DNA of 64,000 nucleotides, taken from positions 36,525-100,524 of the forward strand of contig CAMJMP010000001.1 of assembly GCA_946407055.1 (NCBI GenBank), written 5' to 3'. This document shows, piece by piece, positions 56,062 to 64,000 of this stretch (positions are counted from its first letter, which is position 1; each line of letters opens with the position of its first letter). The position numbers were made by a program, and so were the translations under genes. Source of the DNA: an uncultured Mycoplasmatota bacterium (GTDB taxonomy: Bacteria > Bacillota_I > Bacilli_A > RF39 > UBA660). The notes under the pieces are model-generated. The model ran no database searches. It was not told the DNA's origin and saw only the letters and a program-made list of their open reading frames with translations.

Positions 56062-58749
56062 TTAAATTGTTTGTATTAAACCTGTTCTATCATCTGTATT
56101 ATTTAAAATTTCATCTACTAATAATTTTCCAGCTTCGATCTCTGCTTCTTCCGTATTCTTTTCTCTTAGTTCTTGAAGTTTCTTAGTAACATCAAGTCTA
56201 AAGATTATTTCATTTAATTCAATTTCAGCTTGTTGATTATTGTCATTATCTATAACTGGAATACCTTTCTTAGTTATATTATCTATATCCATGTGGTGTA
56301 ATCTTGCATGAAGAGCACCATCTGGTATTACATTTAAAGAACCTCCTTGTTTAAATTCAAGAGTTTCTATTTCTTGCTTAGGTTTAGCTTTGTAAAAATC
56401 ATTTCCATACCATAATACAGCTTCTGGTTCATTATTATCCCAATATTTCTTCATATCTTCAAATGAATGTTGAGCCATATTAAATGGAGATGCTTTAAAC
56501 ATCCAACCTACTTCATCATTTCCTAACCATTCTCCACCAAAATCTTTACCACCTTTTGATTCTTTAGAATAAGTATGATGTTGAGGAAGTTTATAATAAT
56601 CATTCATATGAGCATTACCAGGATTAGATAATTCTTCTTCTAACCATCTTGCTCTTAATTCTTCATCATCATAAAATCCTTGATAATCGAAATCAGGAGC
56701 AAATCGTCCCGTTTCTTTTAAATATTTTTGGAAAGAATCGAAATCTACAATAGATTTAGGATTTAATTTAGTTCCTTCCTAAGCAATCTAAATCTCTCCT
56801 CCTTGTTTAAACTTTTCAAGAAGTCCTGTTCTATCCTCTGTGTTATATAATATTTCCTCAGCGAGTAGCTTACCTGCAGTAATAGCTGCTTCATCACTTC
56901 CATCCGCTTTTAATTTTTCAAGTAATTTTGTTACTTCTAATCTAAATATAATTTCATCACGCTCTATTTCTGCTTGCTATTCTCCATCTGTATCAACTAC
57001 AGGAACACCTTTTTTAGTAATGTTCTTTACATCCATATGATGAAGATTAGCGTGTAAAGCACCTTCTGGAATTACGTTTTCAGTTTTATTTTCTTTTTTC
57101 TCTTCTTTAGGCTCAATTATTATAGTCTTTTGTATAATAATTCTATGTGCTCTACTTAATTTATCTCCAAATAAATTTAATAAACCACCTTTTTTACTAA
57201 ATACTATATCTCTATAACCGCCATTAAGTAAATTATTAAGAGATTGAGCTTCAGCTCCTGACATTGTTTGTTGCAATGTTTTAGCTCTTTCTGATTCTTT
57301 AGAAATACTCGCAAGTATTCTTTGTTGTCCAATAATATCTTGAATTTTATTTTCCCATTTATTTCTTTGACTTCTTGAGAATAATCCAAACTTCTTACCA
57401 GCGTAAGGCTCAACTTCATCTGCTAAAGCATTAGAACCTAAATAAGATCCACCTATATTACTAAATATATCTGAATCTTTAGTAAACCTTGCTGTAGAAC
57501 TACCACCAAATCCATTAATGGCTCCTAATGGAGTACCTTGTAAGAAAGATGAACCAAGAATAGCATCAATAGTTGTCATACCATCTGTACCACCACCTAT
57601 TGATTTAAGTGCGTGTCCTCCTAATTTCTATGCAGCCATAGCCGCAGAAACAATAGTACCAACTGGTCCTAATGTACTAACACCTGCTTGTATAGCATCA
57701 TATGCTGTATCAAGACCTTGTGTAATACCACCTTTTACACCTTGATATTCAGAAGGTGTACTATTTCCAAATAATGCAGTATCAAAAACACCAGCGGCTA
57801 TACCACCTATATTAGCAATATTACTTGCTTTAGCCATATTACCACCAAGATTTGCTAATTTAGTAGCATCTCCAGCTTTTTTAGCAGCATTTATAGCTTT
57901 AAGTGCTTTAACACTTTCTAAAGCACTTCTACCAGAACTTAAAAGCTATCCACCAGCTCTTACTACTGAATTATCAGATGTTCCAAGCATACTACTTACA
58001 GCTCCTATACCTGTATCTAATAAACTATCTCCGTTTATTCCGTTACTTAAGTTATTAATACCAGAAGAAACAATACCATCTGCGGTTTCATTTCCTAATG
58101 ATACTCCTGCTGCTTTAGCTGCTTCAAGACCTACACCAATATATTTACCATTAAGCATACCTTTATTTGGACCAACCTAATCAATTTGTGTATTAACTTG
58201 TTCAGTTATTCCATTATTAGTTTGATTAATTGTTCCATTAATAGGTGCTGCTGATTTAGGATTTACTATCATTTTATTAATATCACCTCCACTTAATTTA
58301 GGTTTAAAAGTATCGGTTTTATTAGGAGTAAATCCAACATTAAACATTGATGGGTTTGTAATAACATCTGATTGTTGTTTTACTACACCTCTATCATTTG
58401 CACGTTTATTAAAATCATTAACTCCATTAAAGTTATTTTCATCAAAGTTCTTTAATGAAGATTTAGATATATCAATTTTAGGTGCAGAACTAACTAAAGG
58501 TGTGTTCTTTTCTTGATTCTTTTTTAAATAATCAGCAATAGTCTATCCAACATTTGCAATTGAATTTCCTATTTCGTTAGATTTTTCTAATTCATCAAAA
58601 TAAGAAGAATAATTTGGGATTGCATCAAAATTATTAGTTACATCATTAAATTGCTAAAAATCAATCCAACTATAATCAGAATTAAGCCAAGGGTTATAAT
58701 TGGGAGAAACCCAAGGATTTCTCCCATTTATGTTTAATCTATCATTCAT
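56062..58749 (-). CDS. 895-aa late protein with eight recoded TAG codons and a C-terminal tandem repeat
   Basis: One frame runs from ATG 58749 to TAA 56062 when eight TAGs (58654, 58543, 58177, 57946, 57628, 56977, 56788, 56779) are read as Gln; with TAG as stop it would be shattered. The N-terminus is Asn/Asp-rich. About 190-420 is Gly/Ala-rich and hydrophobic (GLGVEAAKAAGVSLG-like, AGVSTLGPVGTIVSAAMAA), as in internal ejection proteins. Two ~90-residue repeats (56791-57078 and 56065-56334) lie near the C-terminus, separated by a QGG motif and a unique part with WYGNDFYKAKPKQE. Probably internal virion cargo. Confidence 0.8.
56065..56334 (-). repeat. tandem protein repeat B (895-aa gene)
   Basis: Encodes NVIPDGALHARLHHMDIDN...GIPVIDNDNNQQAEIELNEIIFRL...NTDDRTGLIQTI, about 65% identical to repeat A. 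At the position of the repeat-A TAG it has CAA (56233-56235), followed by CAA-GCT. Confidence 0.88.
56791..57078 (-). repeat. tandem protein repeat A (895-aa gene)
   Basis: Encodes NVIPEGALHANLHHMDVKN...GVPVVDTDGE-TAG-QAEIERDEIIFRL...NTEDRTGLLEKFKQGGEI. It contains TAG 56977-56979 at the position of a Gln codon in repeat B. The repeat ends with the aromatic-x-Q-G-G motif. Confidence 0.88.
58701..58726 (-). other. start-proximal hairpin in 895-aa gene
   Basis: TGGGAGAAA and TTTCTCCCA form a perfect 9-bp stem with an 8-nt loop in codons 8-16. It lies 22 bases from the ATG and would fold in the early part of the mRNA. No U-tract. Confidence 0.6.
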
Positions 58750-58750
58750 A

Positions 58751-61700
58751 TTATAATGATTGTGAATATATAGTGATTATTTTACGAATTAAAGCAAGTT
58801 TTTCACCTGAATAACGTATTCTAATTCGCACATATTTATCTCTTATTTTAGTTTGCTGTCTCGTACATTTTGAGTCAGGATTTCCAACTTCATAAGTATA
58901 AGTAGTTTTTCCATCATTAGATTTACGTTCTACATTTTGAATTATAGGTAAATCTCCCCAAGAATCAACATCTATTTCTTTATCTTTTAAAGATTCTGGA
59001 ATATCTAAATCATAATTAGTAATATTGGCAGGAATTGGAATATTAGCAATACTAATAGGTACTTTACCATTCTTCCAAGTTGAATTTATGATATTTCCTT
59101 GTTCGTCTAAACCTTCATTTTCGTTCTTTTGTACGAAATTAATAGGAGAGATTTGAACTTTCCAATTATCATTTCTATACTGCATATTACCTCTTAATCT
59201 ATTTCCAGATCCACTATTTACATCAATGGCTTTACTATGAACCCATAAACCATATTCTCCAGTTACTTTATCATAAGTAACTTCGGTTCCTGTTAATTCA
59301 TCATAGTTTTTATTAGATGAAGTAATTTTCTTATATTGATCCTCAATCTCATTAAATGTATCTTGACGTGCTTCATACATTTGTGGTAAGATTGTAGATT
59401 TCGGATTTTGTTTTACTCCATCTTTTTCAAGTTCTTTCCAATCATCGTTGTAAAGAATATCACTTCCATTATATTGATATAATTCTTTTGTAGATTCTTG
59501 ACGAATATACATATTCTTTTTGTCATTAGCAAATTCTATACCATCTCCTATTATTTCATAATGGAATGAATCAGGCTCTGCATTATTTGATATAATTTGT
59601 AAGTTATCAAATACTTTTTGAAGTTCTGGGTTTTCATTTACACAGAATTCAAATTCAAATGGATGTTGTTTACCATACCAATGACAAGGTTTAATTTTTT
59701 CAGCAATATCTTGTAAGCCAGCTTGTCCATGTCTCCAGAAAGCACTCATTAATGATGGTTTAGATTCATCATAAGGTACTGTATTTCCATTATCATAAAC
59801 AGATTTTAAACAAATAGCAATAGTATTATTATAATAATTTTCTTTTACTAATGTGCTATTTAATAATGTTTTATTTTCATTTTTAGCAGATACAACTTTT
59901 GCTGAAATATTAAGTAATATTACAGGATAAGGATAATCATCTGGTAGTTTATATTTTTGAACAACTGCCCAAGGTTTACCATGTGTTAAATCAACAGGTT
60001 CTGTAATTAAATCACTATCTCCTGTTTCTTCATCATAAGTATCACCAATATAATCTTCAGTTAATATTCTTCTTCCTGTTTCGTCAATAATGTGAATTGT
60101 ACCATCATCTACAGCGAAATATTTATAGTTACCGAATGGATCTCTTTCTAATGTATATTCTACTATATAATCGTCTTCTAAGTCCCTATTTGATAAAGTT
60201 AATAGTCCAACATGGATTTCTTCAGATTCGATTCCATCTCTGTTGTAAAGTGCCAAATTTTGGTAATTTTCTGAACTATCATCAATAATATTATTGTCTA
60301 AAGTGATACCATCAGCAAAATCAGAATTACAATTACTAATTCCTAATTTAGCAATCCATTTAGATGTATTTCTATCAAAAGTAAAGAACTGATTAAATAT
60401 GTTTTCAGAATAAGAAGGAACCCATGAATAAAGAGTTGTCCAATTCTAAGTAATCTCATTCCAACATATATTCCATACTTTTTCTTCAAATCCTCTTAGA
60501 TTATCATAGAATGTAAATAATACATCATTTTTAAATCCATTATAGTGAGATTTAACGTTTCTAATTCCAATAATAGGAATTAATTCACGTTCACTTAATA
60601 TAATATTTTGATTTAAGAATTGTTGTATACGTTTATCAGAAATACATTCTACATTTGGAGAATCTATTCCAACTCTCCATATTTTCTTAGCAACTGTATC
60701 AACACCATAAATGTAATGTGGAGTTTTAACAATACTTTCTTTCCATTGACTACCAAATTTATCAGAAATAATTCTTGGTTCACCAATTACTTTATTAGCT
60801 CCTATATAAACATCATCACCTTGAATATTTTGTAATAATGCTTTTTCATTAACTGCAAGACTACCTATTCCATGTTCAAATACAATAAGTATTGAACCAT
60901 TTGATTCTACTAATTTAGTAATAGAACCATATTCTTTAGAATAATCTTTAAAGTGTCCTAATTCGAATACTCTAAAGTTATTTGTATAAGAATCATTTGA
61001 TGCAGGGTTTGAATATAAAATTCTACTTGAAAATTCATTCTTTTCTGCAGGTACATCAGCAGCTTCTATGTATTTTTTAACACCAAATTCCTTTTGAAAT
61101 CCTTTATTAAAGTATGAAGATTCTGGTGTTTTATAAGAACCATCTAAGTTTATTTTATAACGAGGATAAAAACCACGACCGTGTCCTATTAATGCTTTTT
61201 CATCAGAATGACTATCATCTACACCACGTATACATAAATTCTTAGTAGAACGTACTGTAAATGTAACCCATGTTCCTAATCTTACTGCATTTAAATCACC
61301 AATGTTAATATTAGCAAACTTATGTTTTTCAATTACTCCGTCTTTAACAGAATAGTTTTCTTTCCAACATTTAGGATTTACAATATCATCATTAGTAGGT
61401 GCAGCTGGATCTTGGAAATTACGGTTCATTCTATGTGTAAATTGACATATGTAACAGTCACCTCTATATAAAACAAAATTGTCTCCAAAATCATTTATTT
61501 CTAATCTATCTGAAATAGGATAGAATGAAGAATTATCACTATATCTAACATTAAAGTATTCTTGAATTTTACTTTTACTATATCCAGGAATTTTAATATC
61601 ATATTGTGTTAAAACTTTATTTTTAGTAGCACTTTGAACACCTAAATATGGTCCCCAATTACCTCTAATAAAGTTTGTTGCTTCTGTCTTTTTGTTTTCT

Positions 61701-64000
61701 TTTGCTATATAATCAAATCTCCAACCATCTGTTGAATTACCAGCAGTTCCTTTATAATTATCTTTATCAATAGCCATTAATTTAGAACTATCTGGAACAG
61801 CTAATATTTTAGATTTATATTCTACTGTATCATTAGCATATACGTATTTTCCTACATAGAAATTACGTTCTTCATCTTGACTCCAAGATAGACTTGAACC
61901 TTGTGGTTGCATATCTGATTTCTTTAATACAAATTGGTCACCTGTAAATAAATTAGCATAGAATGTCTAATCAAGTTCAAATTCTGGACATAGCGCAGCA
62001 TTAACTTTTACTTTAGATGATTCTATAGGTCTAATTCTACTAAAGAAATCATTTGTTATATATCTATCTCTTGAATCAATAAATGACTCAGCAAGATAAT
62101 ATTCTGTATTTTCTTTTAAACTAACTTCAGCCAAGTTTTTATCTGAACCTGCAATACGTTTTGTAGTTCCTGTGTATGGATCTATAATTTCAGTTCCAAC
62201 ATCAGTTAATTGTTTAAATATACTAAGTTTTGTTTCTTTAGGTTGAGTGTAAGAAACACCTGTTAGTTGACTAACAAATAACGATTTCTTATTTCCAATT
62301 GGAAATACAGGTAAATAGTTATGCTTATCAGTTGCAATAGATATAGCTTGACATAATGTTGTAGGGATTCTTTTTTGTCTTACAAAGAAAAATCCTTTAG
62401 TATATTTTTTAAGTTCGTTTAAAACTTCTTCTTTTTGTAGTTTATCTATTTCTATTTTAATACCATATATTTTATAAGGCTGTTCTTCATTTGGTCCTTT
62501 ATTTGAATCATATGTCTTTAAGGTTATAACACCTTTAGCATTTTCTAACTTAATAGGATTCTTATTAGACGAAATTATAGAATAATTATCTTCTGATATT
62601 GTTAAATAATTTCTAACTCCATTTTTATAAAGAGGTTCATATGAATATTTTGAATTTTCATCAATATTATATCCACCTCTTATATTAAATACTGGAGATA
62701 ATGAATTATCAGGAAGAATATAAACTATTCCAAGTCTATATATTTCATCATTCCAATAACCTGTATAATTATATATGTATTCAGGATCATAATATCCTTC
62801 TGAACTACTATTGATATTATATTGAGAATCAATACTTAAATTATAATCAATAAGTGAACGTTTTGGTAAAAATCTTAAAGATAAATCAGTAAGTTCTTTA
62901 TATGGAATTTCTGGTTTTTTAACGTTACCTAAAAATAACATATTTTTACAAACTGTTTGTGTTTCAACAGATGATACAAGTTGATATTGCATATTAATTA
63001 CATCTTCTGAAACTTCAATATCCTTAATAAATCCAGATATTGTTATATTACAAGTATTGTTTTTATCTACTATATATTTATGTTCAATTTCATAACAAGT
63101 TGTTTGTGCTTCTTGATTAAATCCAGAAGTTTCTTTACTATAATAAACTTTTACATAATTATAAGCAGAATCAATATTAGTTAAAGTAAATTTAATTAAT
63201 TTTTTACTATTCTAATTTCCAAAACCACTATCAATACTTTGTGGAGTATTACCTAAGAATACTGAAACTAAACCAGATTCTGCAATCCAATCTGTTTCAT
63301 TACCATCAGAATCAATATATTTAAAAAAGAAATGATAGTTTCCAACTCCTAAGTTACCACCAGGGTAAACACCATCAAATTTTAGTTTTGGTATTTTAAT
63401 AGTACGTTTATAAAGAGAAGTATCAATATCAAATTGATCTCCCTAATCATATATGTTTGTATCATTATCTCCTTTTCTATCTACTATTTGATAATGATTC
63501 TTTTCAGTAGGAGAAAAACGAGAATTAATTAATCTAGGTATATTCTTTCCATCATTAATTATAAGATTTACTGAATTATCATAAGACTCTTGAGCGATTA
63601 TATCAACAGGATGTTTTAAATCAAATTCTAATTCATCCGTTTCAAAATCTACTAATTGTCCTTTTTCATATAACTCAATATCAAGAACATCTTGAACTTC
63701 ATTTAATAATGTAGTATGATTTTTATCTTCCGATAATTCACAAGTATACCATTTTTGAGGATCGGTATTTTCTACATTATGTCTAGTTCTATTATATCCA
63801 AATTCTGGTTTAAGATTAGTATCACCACCAATAGTTATAGATAGAATATCTTCTATTTCTTCAAGAGTATAATATTTATCATTATATTTAAATTTATTAC
63901 ATTTAGTAAGTCTATAATTTCTAAATGGATTATATTCCCATGCTAAGACTCCCTTAGTAGGTAAAGTCTTAGCTTGGAATTTAAAATTTAATGGTTCATT
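58751..64000 (-). CDS. muzzle/stabilization protein (P22 gp10-like), N-terminus off the window
   Basis: One frame is open from the window edge to TAA 58751 (at least 1749 aa) when TAG is Gln at 63443, 63212, 61967 and 60446. The protein is strand-rich, with repeated blocks such as YNPFRNYRLTKCNKFKYN, ENTEYYLAESFIDSRDRY, KKIWRVGIDSPNVECISD and NVKSHYNGFKNDVLFTFYD, typical of the large stabilization protein of crAss-like tails (beta-propeller like P22 gp10; called 'muzzle' in phi-crAss001). It should close the tail and hold cargo in the virion. The identity is from memory of family patterns. The 5' end and start are beyond 64000. Confidence 0.72.

Noticed and set aside
56062..58749. A run of small pseudogenes or degraded ORFs
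   Set aside because: All fragments share one frame and are interrupted only by TAG; the repeat alignment shows TAG stands for Gln.
1..64000. CRISPR array, insertion sequence or rRNA gene
   Set aside because: No direct repeats with regular spacers, transposase-like ORFs or rRNA-like sequence were seen.

Overview
The window is part of an AT-rich, tailed double-stranded DNA phage genome of the crAss-like type (order Crassvirales), so the host is most likely a gut Bacteroidales bacterium. The strongest support is a giant virion RNA polymerase gene whose catalytic D-Y-D-I-D motif follows a conserved R-x-P-x-Q-S-x-Q-S-F segment. Other support comes from giant co-directional late proteins, a P22-gp10-like muzzle/stabilization protein, many small Bacteroides-phage-type early genes, and a Bacteroidales-type promoter (TTTG, 19 nt, TATATTTG). 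No capsid, portal or terminase gene is in the window; they should lie beyond position 64000.

Positions 1-22129 (+ strand) hold a dense early/middle region of about 55 mostly small genes, usually joined by ATGA overlaps or the spacer TAATTATG. Recognisable products are ThyX (partial), two calcineurin-like phosphoesterases, a formate/nitrite-transporter-like protein, a PNKP-type HAD 3'-phosphatase, a radical SAM protein, four tandem paralogues with the N-terminal FETNSSS motif, a PARG-type ADP-ribose glycohydrolase, a nucleoside deoxyribosyltransferase-like protein, the RNA ligase RtcB, a GatB/YqeY-domain protein and an AAA+ ATPase. RNA end repair, ADP-ribose removal and nucleotide metabolism are the visible themes. 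A convergent hairpin terminator at 22136-22183 closes the region.

Positions 22183-64000 (- strand) are the late virion region, transcribed leftward. In transcription order it encodes the muzzle/stabilization protein (cut by the window edge), an 895-aa protein with two C-terminal repeats, a 150-aa protein, a DUF192 protein, a 109-aa protein, a terminator, then 1466-aa, 635-aa and 3088-aa (SF1 helicase) proteins, the 3264-aa RNA polymerase, a 352-aa HEMMH metallopeptidase-like protein and a 1597-aa PD-(D/E)xK nuclease protein. These are probably packaged and ejected cargo.

Two features dominate. First, late genes are read with TAG as glutamine: I count 26 in-frame TAG codons in the late genes and none as a late stop, while early genes use TAG only as a stop (three times). 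An internal repeat in the 895-aa protein aligns one TAG with a CAA codon, which is direct evidence for Gln. Second, a 1093-nt group I intron with a LAGLIDADG endonuclease interrupts the RNA polymerase gene inside its catalytic motif (GSDY|DID). Also notable are a recurrent aromatic-x-Q-G-G motif in late proteins and stable hairpins inside the first ~40 codons of several genes. No suppressor tRNA was found here, so it must be encoded elsewhere.
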